DNA from: Pleomorphomonas carboxyditropha
GTDB taxonomy: Bacteria; Pseudomonadota; Alphaproteobacteria; Rhizobiales; Pleomorphomonadaceae
Assembly (NCBI RefSeq): GCF_002770725.1
Contig: NZ_NQVN01000002.1
Location: forward strand, 460,622-524,621
Reading direction: 5' to 3'
DNA: 64,000 nt
The notes beneath the pieces were generated by a model. The model was not told where the DNA came from. It searched no databases and worked only from the letters and a program-made list of their open reading frames with translations. Made by a program: the position numbers and the translations under genes. Below are positions 51,470 to 59,587 of this stretch, in pieces; position 1 is the stretch's first letter, and every line of letters begins with the position of its first letter.

Positions 51470-53020
51470 ATGGCCCTTCTGATCCGAAACGGACGCATCT
51501 TCTCGAACGATGCGCCCGGTACTGAATTCGATGGCGGCGACATCTTGGTGGTCGGCGACCGCATCGCCGCCATCGGCGCCGATCTTTCGGCCGAGGCGGC
51601 GCGCCATGCCGATATCGAGGTGATCGACGCCGGGCGCTCCCTCGTCCTGCCCGGCTTCATCGACGCCCACATGCACTCGAACGAAGGCTTCGAGATGGGG
51701 CGCTACGACAACCTGCCGCTGGAGATCTGGCTGTCGGAGGTCTACCCGCCGTTCGGCGCCCCGACGCTCTCCTGGCGCGAGCACTATCTGAGGGCGATGC
51801 TGGTCGGCATCGTCTCCCTCCGGTCGGGCGTGACGTCTTTGCAGGACGACGTCATCAACATGGCCTTCACGCCCGACGCGGTGGACGCCACGGCGACCGC
51901 CTATCGCGATCTCGGCCTCAAGGGCTGGATCACCGCCTCCATGTGGGACGAGGGCTTTCTCGACAGCCTGCCGCCGTTCACCGCCGGTCTTGTAGATGCC
52001 GACCTGCGCGAGCGTCTCGGCAGGCTGACGACGCCGGGACGCGCCGAGCAGATCGCGCTTTTCCGTGAATTGCGCCGGCGCTGGCACGACAAAGACGGCA
52101 TGCGCATCATCCTCGGCCCCTGCGGACCGCAGCGCTGCTCGCCGGAACTGCTCGAAGAGGTCGGCGAACTGTCGCGCACGCTCGACCTGCCGATCCACTG
52201 CCACGTCCTGGAAACCAAGACGCAGGCGGTCACCGGCGAGACCAAGTACGGCATGACGCTGCCGGCCTTCCTCGACAAGGTCGGCTGCATGACCCACCGC
52301 CTCACCATGAACCATGCCATCTGGCTGACCGACGCCGACATGGAGATGATGGGGTCCGCCGGAGCCTCGACCACCCACAATCCGCTGGCCAACCTCAAGC
52401 TCGGCTCGGGCGTTTCGCCGATCCGCAAGCTCAAGCAGGCCGGCGTCAACGTCGCCCTCGGCTGCGACGGCGTCGCCTCGGCCGACAGCGCCGACATCTT
52501 CCAGGCGATCAAGGTGGCGGCCGGGCTGCATAAGATCGGCAGCCACGATTTCCACACCTGGGTCTCGGCCCACGAGGTCTACGACATGGCCACCCGCGCC
52601 GCCGCCCGGTCCAGCCTGATGCAGCACGAGGTCGGCTCGCTCGAAGCCGGCAAGAAGGCCGACATCATCCTGCTCGACCGCTACGATTGGGGCTTCCTGC
52701 CGCTGCACGACATCCGCAACCAGATCGCCTTCTCGGTGAATTCCGAGGCGGTCAAGACGGTGATCGCCGATGGTCGTGTCGTGATGGCCGATCGCAAGCT
52801 GACGCGCGTCGACGAGGCCGCGCTGCGCGAGGAGATCTCCGAAACGGCCGAGCGGTTCAGGCGCGACCATTGTCCGGCGATGAGCGCCGGCGCGGCGACG
52901 GTCCGGCCGGCGCTCGAAGCGATGCACTTCAAGGCGACGGCGATGAGCGTGCCGGCGGGCCACCTGCCGCTCCGCTTCCCGCCTGCCGTTGCCAAGGCGG
53001 CCGGCTACCCGGTCGATTGA
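51470..53020 (+). CDS. Amidohydrolase/deaminase (ATZ/TRZ-type, nucleobase-deaminase-like)
   Basis: A 516-residue metal-dependent hydrolase. A small beta-sandwich opens the chain (MALLIRNGRIFSNDAPGTEF). The metal site is formed by HMH at residues 67-69 (IDAHMHSNEG), PIHCHVLETKTQAVTGE near residue 240, TMNHAIWLTDADM near residue 278 and the aspartate in ALGCDGVASADSADIF near residue 325. This pattern is typical of deaminases and dechlorinases of purines, pyrimidines and triazines. The chain is somewhat longer than the usual 450-480 residues because of its C-terminus. ACGAGGAAAC precedes the ATG. It lies between two gene sets that look nucleoside-related, so a nucleobase deaminase role is plausible. 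Confidence 0.88.
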   Translation: MALLIRNGRIFSNDAPGTEFDGGDILVVGDRIAAIGADLSAEAARHADIEVIDAGRSLVLPGFIDAHMHSNEGFEMGRYDNLPLEIWLSEVYPPFGAPTLSWREHYLRAMLVGIVSLRSGVTSLQDDVINMAFTPDAVDATATAYRDLGLKGWITASMWDEGFLDSLPPFTAGLVDADLRERLGRLTTPGRAEQIALFRELRRRWHDKDGMRIILGPCGPQRCSPELLEEVGELSRTLDLPIHCHVLETKTQAVTGETKYGMTLPAFLDKVGCMTHRLTMNHAIWLTDADMEMMGSAGASTTHNPLANLKLGSGVSPIRKLKQAGVNVALGCDGVASADSADIFQAIKVAAGLHKIGSHDFHTWVSAHEVYDMATRAAARSSLMQHEVGSLEAGKKADIILLDRYDWGFLPLHDIRNQIAFSVNSEAVKTVIADGRVVMADRKLTRVDEAALREEISETAERFRRDHCPAMSAGAATVRPALEAMHFKATAMSVPAGHLPLRFPPAVAKAAGYPVD

Positions 53021-53062
53021 GCGAACAAGGCGGGACGCGAGCTTCGGCCGAACGAGGATGGC

Positions 53063-53093
53063 GGGCGTGGCGATGGAGCTCGCCACGCCCTTT
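53063..53093. terminator. Bidirectional terminator between amidohydrolase and deoxyribosyltransferase genes
   Basis: Perfect 11-base arms (53063-53073 and 53080-53090) with a 6-base loop, followed on the plus strand by TTT. It serves the two convergent genes ending at 53020 and 53097. Confidence 0.75.
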
Positions 53094-53096
53094 CCG

Positions 53097-53690
53097 TCAG
53101 GCCCGAACGGCCAGGCCGAAGCGCACGGCCGCCGCCCGGAGGCAGTCCTCGAAGGCGGCGAGGTCTGACCAGAGACGCGCCGGCTCAACCTGCCGCCGCA
53201 CCAGGATGCCGCCCATCGTCTCGATGCCGCCGTCGAGCATCAGGTTGTCGACCATGCCGTGATCCTCGACCATCATGCCATCCGGACCGCGGGTGGCGCC
53301 GTCGGCCGCCCTGGCGATGGCGCCATGGTAATAGTCGTCCCGAAGCCGCTCGAAATAGGGGCGCACCGTGTTGGTGTAGCCATAGGCGGCCCGGCCGAGC
53401 GCGCACATGAATCCGAGCTCGTAGGCCGTGCCGATGTCGGCCGAGATGCCGCGGAACGGCGTCAGGTTGGCGACGATCACATCCGAGGCCCGCATCGCCT
53501 TCTCGTTGGCGAGGCTGATGCGGTGACCGAATTCGAAGGGCGACAACCCGGCCGGATTGAGCTCGTCCTCGGCGATGCCGTTGGGCAGGAAGCCGTAGGC
53601 GAGGGCGAGATCGTTCTTGGCGGCGATGATCGCCGCGCCGTCGGCGAGGAACACCTCCGGCCCGGCGAGATAGGCGCGCGGCCGGCTCAT
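53097..53690 (-). CDS. Nucleoside 2-deoxyribosyltransferase
   Basis: A 197-residue enzyme that exchanges the base of a 2-deoxynucleoside or hydrolyses it. The family start RAYLAGPEVFLADG at about residues 4-17 is followed by the active-site region VIVANLTPFRGISADIGTAY then ELGF (near residues 72-95), with the catalytic glutamate in AYELG. An inserted C-terminal segment with DGMMVEDHGMVDNLML near residue 140 belongs to the longer bacterial subfamily. Its start overlaps the preceding gene by 4 bases. It is the last gene of an NMT1/THI5-type transport operon, so it may release or remodel an imported pyrimidine or purine (deoxy)nucleoside. Confidence 0.9.
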   Translation of the reverse strand: MSRPRAYLAGPEVFLADGAAIIAAKNDLALAYGFLPNGIAEDELNPAGLSPFEFGHRISLANEKAMRASDVIVANLTPFRGISADIGTAYELGFMCALGRAAYGYTNTVRPYFERLRDDYYHGAIARAADGATRGPDGMMVEDHGMVDNLMLDGGIETMGGILVRRQVEPARLWSDLAAFEDCLRAAAVRFGLAVRA

Positions 53691-54271
53691 GCCAGCCTCC
53701 CGTCGGCCAGCGCCTTCAGGATCCATTGCTTGTACTTCTGGTCCTTGTCCTTGATCTCGGGAACGACCTTCGACGCCTCGGACATGAAGAACAGGTAGTC
53801 GCGGCCCATCTCCTGGCCGCGCCGGGTATGCATGTCGAGCGCCACGTCGGGGATTTCCGGCAGGGTGTCGCCGAGTTCGATCGAGCGCTTCGCCCAGTTG
53901 ACCATGTCGTCGGAGGTGCGGTCCTTCTCGCTCTTGGTCAGAACGCGGATGGCGTGGGCGGCGAACAGGAAACGATCGCCGGCCGGGCGCGGATAGCGCT
54001 TGTGCTGCTGGTAAAGCGTCTCGACGAGGATGGGCGCGTTGGGATTGCCGAGGCCGATGTCCTCCACCGCCATCACGCACAGGCGGGACCACATCATCTC
54101 CTCCATTTCCGGGCTGGTGATGAACATTTCCCAGCCGAGCAGCAGCACGTTGTCGGTCATGCCGCGCCGCGTGCATTTCTGCAGGGCGGAAATGACCTCG
54201 TCGGCGAAGAAGCCGTGCTCGGTGGTAGTGCGCTGCCAGGGATCGGGGGGCTGCTGAACCTTGACCATCAT
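53687..54271 (-). CDS. Stand-alone RarA/MgsA C-terminal-like protein
   Basis: A 194-residue protein that resembles the helical C-terminal domain of the replication-associated recombination ATPase RarA (MgsA). The clearest segment is WSRLCVMAVEDIGLGNPNAP near residue 60, which matches the RarA pattern of an arginine-leucine pair before ASEDIGLADP. The AAA+ ATPase domain is missing: no Walker A or B is present. It starts at the ATG at 54271 (AAAGGACAAC upstream; a second ATG follows directly) and overlaps the deoxyribosyltransferase gene. Its function is unknown. Because the two genes are fused translationally, it may act with that enzyme, for example as a regulatory or oligomerisation partner. 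Confidence 0.75.
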   Translation of the reverse strand: MMVKVQQPPDPWQRTTTEHGFFADEVISALQKCTRRGMTDNVLLLGWEMFITSPEMEEMMWSRLCVMAVEDIGLGNPNAPILVETLYQQHKRYPRPAGDRFLFAAHAIRVLTKSEKDRTSDDMVNWAKRSIELGDTLPEIPDVALDMHTRRGQEMGRDYLFFMSEASKVVPEIKDKDQKYKQWILKALADGRLA

Positions 54272-54376
54272 GTTGTCCTTTCACTGTCTTGATGCGGGAG
54301 GTCGAAACCGCCCGCGGCTCGATCCAGCGCCCGTTGTGTCAAAGCGGTGTCCGGATGATCTGATGCCGCGCCGGGC

Positions 54377-55138
54377 TTAAGTCCAGCGGCGGAGAACGCG
54401 GCGCTCGGCGGCGAGCGCCAGGCCGAAACAGGCCACCGAGGTGATGGTGGCGATCAGCGAGGTGGCCAGCGCCCGTTCGGTGTCGAATTCGCCGGCCGCC
54501 TTGCGGAACATGTAGCCGAGGCCGTCGGTGCCCATCAGGAACTCGGCGACGACGGCGGCGAGCACGGCCTCCGGCGCCGTCAGGCGGAAGGCCAGCATCA
54601 GGTTGGGGATCGACGACGGCAGCACGAGGCGCAGGAAGCGCTGGCGCCGCGAGCCGCCGAACACCCGGAACAGGTCGTCGCTGCCGGGCGGCAGCGCCCT
54701 GAGGCCGGCGCCGACATAGACGAAGGCCGGGAAGAAGCAGATCAGGGCGACGATGGCGATCACCGTCCGGACGTCGTAACCGAGCATTCGCGCGATGATC
54801 GGGATCAGCGTCACGACCGGGATCGACGTGAAGATCAGGCCGAGCGGCGTCAGGAGGCCGTTCAGGATGCGCGACGACCAACTGAGCACCGCCAGCCCCC
54901 CTCCCAGCGCGAAGCCGAGCAGCAGGCCGGCGAGGGCGACGGCGAAGGTGCGGCCGGCCGGCTCGGCGTAGCTCAGCGGATCGCCGGCGAAATCCTTCAG
55001 GACGGCCAGCGGCCCCGGCAGGACGATCGACGACAGGCCGGCCGCCGAGACCCAGATCTGCCAGCCGGCGACGACCAGCGCCACGGCCCAGTAGCGCCGT
55101 ACCACGTGAGAGACCGAGGCGAGGGCGGCGGAACTCAT
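54377..55138 (-). CDS. ABC permease (SsuC/TauC/ThiX-like), copy 2
   Basis: A 253-residue permease with about six spans. The EAA loop is in DDLFRVFGGSRRQRFLRLVLPSSIPN near residue 165. It belongs to the nitrate/sulfonate/pyrimidine-precursor class. It overlaps the preceding permease by 4 bases and is followed by a 105-base gap before the RarA-C-like gene. Confidence 0.9.
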   Translation of the reverse strand: MSSAALASVSHVVRRYWAVALVVAGWQIWVSAAGLSSIVLPGPLAVLKDFAGDPLSYAEPAGRTFAVALAGLLLGFALGGGLAVLSWSSRILNGLLTPLGLIFTSIPVVTLIPIIARMLGYDVRTVIAIVALICFFPAFVYVGAGLRALPPGSDDLFRVFGGSRRQRFLRLVLPSSIPNLMLAFRLTAPEAVLAAVVAEFLMGTDGLGYMFRKAAGEFDTERALATSLIATITSVACFGLALAAERRVLRRWT

Positions 55139-55887
55139 CGCATGCGCTCCTGCACCAGACGCTCGAACAGGCTGAACAGGGCGAACATAGACAGCGAGGC
55201 GACGGCGGTGATCAGCACGGCGCTCCATAACAGCGGGATCTGGAAGTTCTGCATGGCCGAGACGATCAACAGGCCAAGGCCGCGCGAGGCGCCGAACCAC
55301 TCGCCGATGATGGCGCCGATGAAGGCGATCGGCACCGACAGCTTCATCGCCGAGGCGATGGCCGGCAGGGCGGACGGCAGGTCGAGCCGCAGCGCGGTGG
55401 AAAGCCGGCTCGCGCCCAGCACGGCGAACAGGTCGCGATGGGAAGCGCCGGCCGTCGCCAGACCCGAGGTCGCCGCGACGTAGAAGATATAGCCGACGCC
55501 AAGCCCCGAGATGATCGGCGGCGTCGCGTCGGCGCTGGCCAGCACGATCAGCAGCGGCGCCAGCGCGATCGACGGGATGGCGTGGATCACCGCCACCAGC
55601 CGGTCGAGGCCGGGCCGGACCGGGGCGATCAGGTGGCTGGCGAGCGCCAGGACCAGCCCGCCGACGCCACCGCAAACGTAGCCGATGGCGACCGACGTGA
55701 AGCTGGCGGCGGCGGCCCGGCCGAACAGCGGCAGCCTGGCCGGCGTCGACAGGAAGGCGAGCACCGTGGACAGCGGCGGCCAGGTGAGGCCGGCAAGGCG
55801 ATAGGTGCCGATCACCTCCCAGGCGGCCAGAAACAGCGAGACGCCGATCAGGCCCAGCACGAAGGACTGGCTGCGGGCGGAGGTCAT
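55135..55887 (-). CDS. ABC permease (SsuC/TauC/ThiX-like), copy 1
   Basis: A 250-residue permease of the same class, with the EAA loop RDLFAVLGASRLSTALRLDLPSALPA near residue 150. Its ATG lies in the end of the ATPase gene (4-base overlap). The two permeases probably form a heterodimer. Confidence 0.9.
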   Translation of the reverse strand: MTSARSQSFVLGLIGVSLFLAAWEVIGTYRLAGLTWPPLSTVLAFLSTPARLPLFGRAAAASFTSVAIGYVCGGVGGLVLALASHLIAPVRPGLDRLVAVIHAIPSIALAPLLIVLASADATPPIISGLGVGYIFYVAATSGLATAGASHRDLFAVLGASRLSTALRLDLPSALPAIASAMKLSVPIAFIGAIIGEWFGASRGLGLLIVSAMQNFQIPLLWSAVLITAVASLSMFALFSLFERLVQERMR

Positions 55888-56663
55888 GCGTGGGCGCCCT
55901 CCGGTTCCAGCGCTTCGGTCAATTGGTCGACCAGATCGTGGAACGCCGGCTCGCGCATCACCGAGGGCGCGCGCGGGCGGGCGAAGGGAGCCGGCAGGTC
56001 GAGGATGACGCGGCCCGGCCGGCCACTCATCACCACCACGCGGTCGGCCAGGAACAGCGCTTCGTCCACCGAATGGGTGACCAGCAGCGTCGTAATGCGG
56101 TGGCGGCTCCAGATGCGCTGCAACTCGACGTTCATCTGCCGGCGCGTCACCGCGTCGAGGGCGCCGAACGGCTCGTCGAGCAGCAGCACCTCCGGCTCCA
56201 GCACCAGGGCGCGGGCGATGGACGCTCTCTGGCGCATGCCGCCCGACAGTTGCCTGGGCCGCGCCTTCTCGAAGCCGGTGAGACCGACGAGGGCGATCAG
56301 GTCCCTGACGCGGGCGCCGTCGACCGGCCGCCCGGCCAGGTGGAACGGCAGGGCGACGTTGGCTTCGATGTCGAGCCATGGCAGCAGGGCGTGATCCTGG
56401 AAGGCGACGCCGAGCCGGTGGCTTTGGCAAAGCTCGGCCGGCGCCCGGCCCTCGATGGTGACGCGCCCGGCCGTCGCCGCTTCCAGCGCCGCGACGAGGC
56501 GCAGGATGGTGCTCTTGCCGCAGCCCGACGGGCCGAGCAGCGCCACGAATTCGCCGGAGGCGATCGAGAGGTCGATATCGGTCAGCGCCGTCAGCTCCCG
56601 TCCGTCGCCGAGGCGGAAGGTCTTGCTGACGCGATCGATGCGGATGGCGGGCTTTTCGGGCAT
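55884..56663 (-). CDS. ABC transporter ATP-binding protein (SsuB/TauB/ThiZ-like)
   Basis: A 259-residue ATPase without a C-terminal TOBE domain, as usual for this class. Walker A is GPSGCGKST near residue 45, signature LSGGMRQRASIARALV near residue 138, and Walker B VLLLDEPFGALD near residue 160, with the switch histidine in LVTHSVDEAL. CAGGATTCC precedes the ATG at 56663. Confidence 0.93.
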   Translation of the reverse strand: MPEKPAIRIDRVSKTFRLGDGRELTALTDIDLSIASGEFVALLGPSGCGKSTILRLVAALEAATAGRVTIEGRAPAELCQSHRLGVAFQDHALLPWLDIEANVALPFHLAGRPVDGARVRDLIALVGLTGFEKARPRQLSGGMRQRASIARALVLEPEVLLLDEPFGALDAVTRRQMNVELQRIWSRHRITTLLVTHSVDEALFLADRVVVMSGRPGRVILDLPAPFARPRAPSVMREPAFHDLVDQLTEALEPEGAHA

Positions 56664-56686
56664 GGAATCCTGTGACCTGCGAACAC

Positions 56687-56719
56687 CCGCCGCCGACCCC
56701 GATACAGGGCCGGCGGCGG
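56687..56719 (-). terminator. Intercistronic hairpin after NMT1/THI5-like gene
   Basis: Arms CCGCCGCC (56687-56694) and GGCGGCGG (56712-56719) with a 17-base loop that can itself pair weakly. It lies in the 77-base gap between the binding-protein stop and the ATPase start and has no T run. Confidence 0.5.
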
Positions 56720-56740
56720 CCGTGCCGACGGGACGTGGTG

Positions 56741-57775
56741 TCAACTGGCGGCGAGCGCCTCTTCGAGCGGGCCGAGATCGATCAGATCCTTGGCCGGCGG
56801 CACATCCTTATGGCCCGACAGGCGGGCGACCTCGGCCATCGGGCCGTCGACCAGGGCGGGATCGAACCAGAACAGCTTGTCCGAACCGGCGGCCTTGGTC
56901 AGCGGGATCTGCAATTCGTTCTGGCGGATCTGCTGGTCGAGATCGAGCCCGAGGTCGGCGCCGAACTTGTTGACCGCCAGCTCGGCCGCCACTTTCGGAT
57001 CCTTGGCGTTTTCCTGCCAGCCCTTGATGTAGGCCTTGAAGTAGCTGACGATGGCGGCGCGGTTTTCCTTGACGAACGACTTGTGGGCCACCAGCACGCC
57101 GCCGGGCGCCTTGTAGCCGAGGCTGTCCTGCAAGGTGACGAAGAAGTCCTTGCCTTCGGTAAGCCCCATCTTCTCGAGGGTGATCGGCTGGTTGGTGGCG
57201 AAGCAGAAATAGGCGTCGCCGTCGCCGGCCAGCAGCGGCTCCGGCGAGAAGCCGGTCGGCACCATGGTGTATTCGAGCGGCAGTCCGGCGTTGCGCAGGA
57301 TGATCTCGACGATCGTCTTGTTGGCGGGCGTCTGGCCGAGAATGCGGGCGCCGACCAGGTCCTTGGGCTCGCGCACCGGCTTCTTGGCAAGCGACAGCAG
57401 GGCGGCCGGGCTGGTAGGGAAGGCCGAGGCGAGGATGACGAGATCGCTGTTCTTCCCGTAGGCGTCGATGAACGGCAGCCAGTCGCTGGCGGCGAATTGC
57501 GCCTTGCCCGATTCCAGGACCACCAGCGGATCGGGGGCGTTCGGCCCGCCCGGGCTGTAGCTGAAGTCGATCCCCTCGGCCGCGTAATAGCCTTGCTCCA
57601 GGGCGATCCAGACACCGGCGTGCTCGACATTGGGCACCCAGCCCATGGCAAGCTTGAGCGGCGTGGCGGCGAAGGCCAGCGAGGCCGGCAGCACCGTTGC
57701 CAGGCCGGCGGCCGCGGAGGCGCGCAGCAGTTGGCGGCGGCTCAACATCGGCGAAAAAATGGGATCGGCGGGCAT
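56741..57775 (-). CDS. NMT1/THI5-like substrate-binding protein, Tat-exported
   Basis: A 344-residue binding protein with a twin-arginine signal (SRRQLLRASAAAG near residue 12, cleavage near residue 36). The mature start LKLAMGWVPNVEHAGVWIAL and GYYAAEGIDFSYSPGGPN identify the NMT1/THI5 family, whose members bind hydroxymethylpyrimidine and related heterocycles. ASDWLPFIDAYGKN, FCFATNQPITLEKMG and VNKFGADLGLDLDQQI complete the fold. No thiamine-pyrophosphate riboswitch is seen in the 116-base upstream spacer. With the deoxyribosyltransferase in the operon, a pyrimidine-type base or nucleoside is a likely ligand. Confidence 0.88.
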   Translation of the reverse strand: MPADPIFSPMLSRRQLLRASAAAGLATVLPASLAFAATPLKLAMGWVPNVEHAGVWIALEQGYYAAEGIDFSYSPGGPNAPDPLVVLESGKAQFAASDWLPFIDAYGKNSDLVILASAFPTSPAALLSLAKKPVREPKDLVGARILGQTPANKTIVEIILRNAGLPLEYTMVPTGFSPEPLLAGDGDAYFCFATNQPITLEKMGLTEGKDFFVTLQDSLGYKAPGGVLVAHKSFVKENRAAIVSYFKAYIKGWQENAKDPKVAAELAVNKFGADLGLDLDQQIRQNELQIPLTKAAGSDKLFWFDPALVDGPMAEVARLSGHKDVPPAKDLIDLGPLEEALAAS

Positions 57776-57833
57776 CGAGGCGGCATCCTTTCCTGAATTG
57801 GCAGACTGGCGGCAGCGCGAGGTTTGTATTTTT

Positions 57834-57862
57834 TGTTACATCGGAGGCTAGCATATGTTACT
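57834..57862. promoter_or_regulatory. Direct repeat in the divergent spacer (possible RpiR operator)
   Basis: TGTTACA (57834-57840) and TGTTACT (57856-57862) are repeated 22 bases apart, about two helical turns, in the AT-rich spacer between the NMT1-like operon and the RpiR gene. Spacing and position fit an operator for the divergent regulator, but the repeat is short. Confidence 0.35.
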
Positions 57863-57891
57863 ACACTTCCAAGCACGATGAAAAGGCAAGC

Positions 57892-58809
57892 ATGCCGCAA
57901 TTTCAGTCAAATCCCTCGGGGCGCCTGCCGGACAGCACGATTGTCGCCCGGCGCATCGCCGAGAAATACGCTGACATGACCGGCGCCGTGCGGCGGTTCG
58001 CCGATCTGGTGAAGGCCGAGCCGCTGAAGGTGGCGCGCATGAGCATCCACGAGGCCGTGGTGGGCGCCGACGTCTCGGTCGCCACCGCCAATCGCTTCGC
58101 CCATCTCATCGGCTTTTCCGGCTATGCCGAGTTCCGCGCCGAGCTCATCCGGGGCTTCGAGAAGCTGTTCGAGCCGGTCGACGCGATGAAGCGGCACCGG
58201 GCCGAAGCGGGCAGCGCCTTCGAGGTGCTTGAAGCCTCGCTCCGGGAGGACATCGCCAACATCGAGGCGACGCTGCGGTCGCTCGATCCGGAGACCACCG
58301 AGCGGGCCGTCGAGATGATCGCCCGCGCCGAAAAGGTGTTCGTCCTCGGCTTCGAAAACGCCGCCCAGCTCGCCGGCATGCTCGCCTGCGGGCTGGAGAT
58401 GACCGGCGTGCCGACGCGCAGCCCCGAGAACGGCGGCGGCATGGTCGGCGTGGCGCGCCAGCTGTTCAAGTTCGGACCGAACGACCTTCTGATTCCCATC
58501 GCCTTCTCGCTCTACATGCGCGACACCATCATCATGACGCGCTATGCGAGGCGGGCCGGCATCCCGATCCTGGCCATCACCGATTTCCTCGATTCGCCGC
58601 TGGTGCCGCTCGCCGACCGCACGCTGTTCGTCACGGCCTTTCATTCCATGCACCCGCCCTCCGACACGGCGATCCTGGCGCTCATCGAGGCCCTGATCGC
58701 CGCCGTGGCGCGTCAGCGCCCCGGCGCGCCCGAGGTGGCGGAGAAATTCGCGAGCTTCGCCTATCCCTGGATGCGCAGCACCGGTCCGGACTGGTCGCCG
58801 GAGGAATAG
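57892..58809 (+). CDS. MurR/RpiR-family transcriptional regulator
   Basis: A 305-residue regulator. The helix-turn-helix domain spans about residues 14-90 (SIHEAVVGADVSVATANRFA then HLIGFSGYAEFRAE), and a SIS domain follows at about residues 135-275 (KVFVLGFENAAQLAGMLACG, LLIPIAFSLYMRDTIIMTRY). AAAAGGCAAG precedes the ATG at 57892. It is divergent from the NMT1/THI5-like operon and most likely controls it, perhaps sensing a (deoxy)ribose phosphate. It ends 12 bases from the convergent phosphoesterase gene. Confidence 0.9.
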   Translation: MPQFQSNPSGRLPDSTIVARRIAEKYADMTGAVRRFADLVKAEPLKVARMSIHEAVVGADVSVATANRFAHLIGFSGYAEFRAELIRGFEKLFEPVDAMKRHRAEAGSAFEVLEASLREDIANIEATLRSLDPETTERAVEMIARAEKVFVLGFENAAQLAGMLACGLEMTGVPTRSPENGGGMVGVARQLFKFGPNDLLIPIAFSLYMRDTIIMTRYARRAGIPILAITDFLDSPLVPLADRTLFVTAFHSMHPPSDTAILALIEALIAAVARQRPGAPEVAEKFASFAYPWMRSTGPDWSPEE

Positions 58810-58821
58810 CGGCCGGTCTCG

Positions 58822-59577
58822 TCAGGCTCGACCGATTTCCTGGGCGTGCACGACGATGTCCGGCCCATCCACCAGGATCACGTTGTAGGCCGGCGTATCG
58901 AAGCCGACGGCGAAGTCCTTGGCGCCGAACAGCGGCGCGGTCTGGTGGTTGGTGCCGCGTCCGGTGCTGAAGGCGATGCCGTTCCAGGTGCCCGAGCACA
59001 GGCGGTGCACATGGCCGGCAAAGATGTGGCGGACATTGCCGTGGCGGCGGAGAACGTCGGCAAAGGCCCGGGGATCGGCGAGCTTCACGCCGTCGAGCGG
59101 CGGCATGCCGATGTCGAACGGCGGATGGTGCATGAAGACCAGCGCCGAAGCCGGCGCTTCGGCAAGACGGTTATCGAGCCAGGCGAGACGATGTTCGCAG
59201 AGCCGCCCTGCAACGGCACCTTCATCGAGCGTGTCGAGGAACAAAAGCCGGTGGTTGCCGACATCCGTTGCCGATTGGACGAAGCCGTCTTCGGCCGGTG
59301 CATCCGGGAATACGGCGGAGAAAGCGGCGCGGCCGTCATGGTTGCCGAGCAGCAGGCGGGAGGGCGGAACCAGCGGCCCGATCGTCTCGGCGAGCAACCG
59401 GTAGGAAGCGGCCGAGCCGTCGTCGGAGAGATCGCCGGTGATCGCCACCAGATCGGCATCGGCGTGGTAGCGGTTGATGTCGGCGATTGCCGCTTCAAGG
59501 TTTGCCGCGGGATCGAGCCCGCAGACCAGTTCGCCACGCCGGCGCAGATGCGGATCGGTGACCTGGATCAGTTTCAC
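58822..59577 (-). CDS. Calcineurin-like phosphoesterase (CpdA-like)
   Basis: A 251-residue metallophosphoesterase. All family motifs are present in order: VTDPHL (residues 6-11), GDLSDDG near residue 48, LLGNHDGR near residue 76, a MHHPPF segment near residue 148 and IFAGHVHRL near residue 185. CpdA-type enzymes hydrolyse cyclic AMP, and related ones hydrolyse phosphodiesters such as glycerophosphodiesters. It is the last gene of a binding protein, permeases, LacI, phosphatase operon, so hydrolysis of an imported phosphodiester or sugar phosphate is a reasonable guess. It ends close to the convergent RpiR gene. Confidence 0.88.
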   Translation of the reverse strand: MKLIQVTDPHLRRRGELVCGLDPAANLEAAIADINRYHADADLVAITGDLSDDGSAASYRLLAETIGPLVPPSRLLLGNHDGRAAFSAVFPDAPAEDGFVQSATDVGNHRLLFLDTLDEGAVAGRLCEHRLAWLDNRLAEAPASALVFMHHPPFDIGMPPLDGVKLADPRAFADVLRRHGNVRHIFAGHVHRLCSGTWNGIAFSTGRGTNHQTAPLFGAKDFAVGFDTPAYNVILVDGPDIVVHAQEIGRA

Positions 59578-59587
59578 GCCTGTCTCC

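Noticed and set aside
57776-57891. Thiamine-pyrophosphate riboswitch expected before an NMT1/THI5-type gene
   Set aside because: The spacer is only 116 bases to the divergent gene and lacks the conserved CTGAGA and ACCTGA-type blocks of the thi box.
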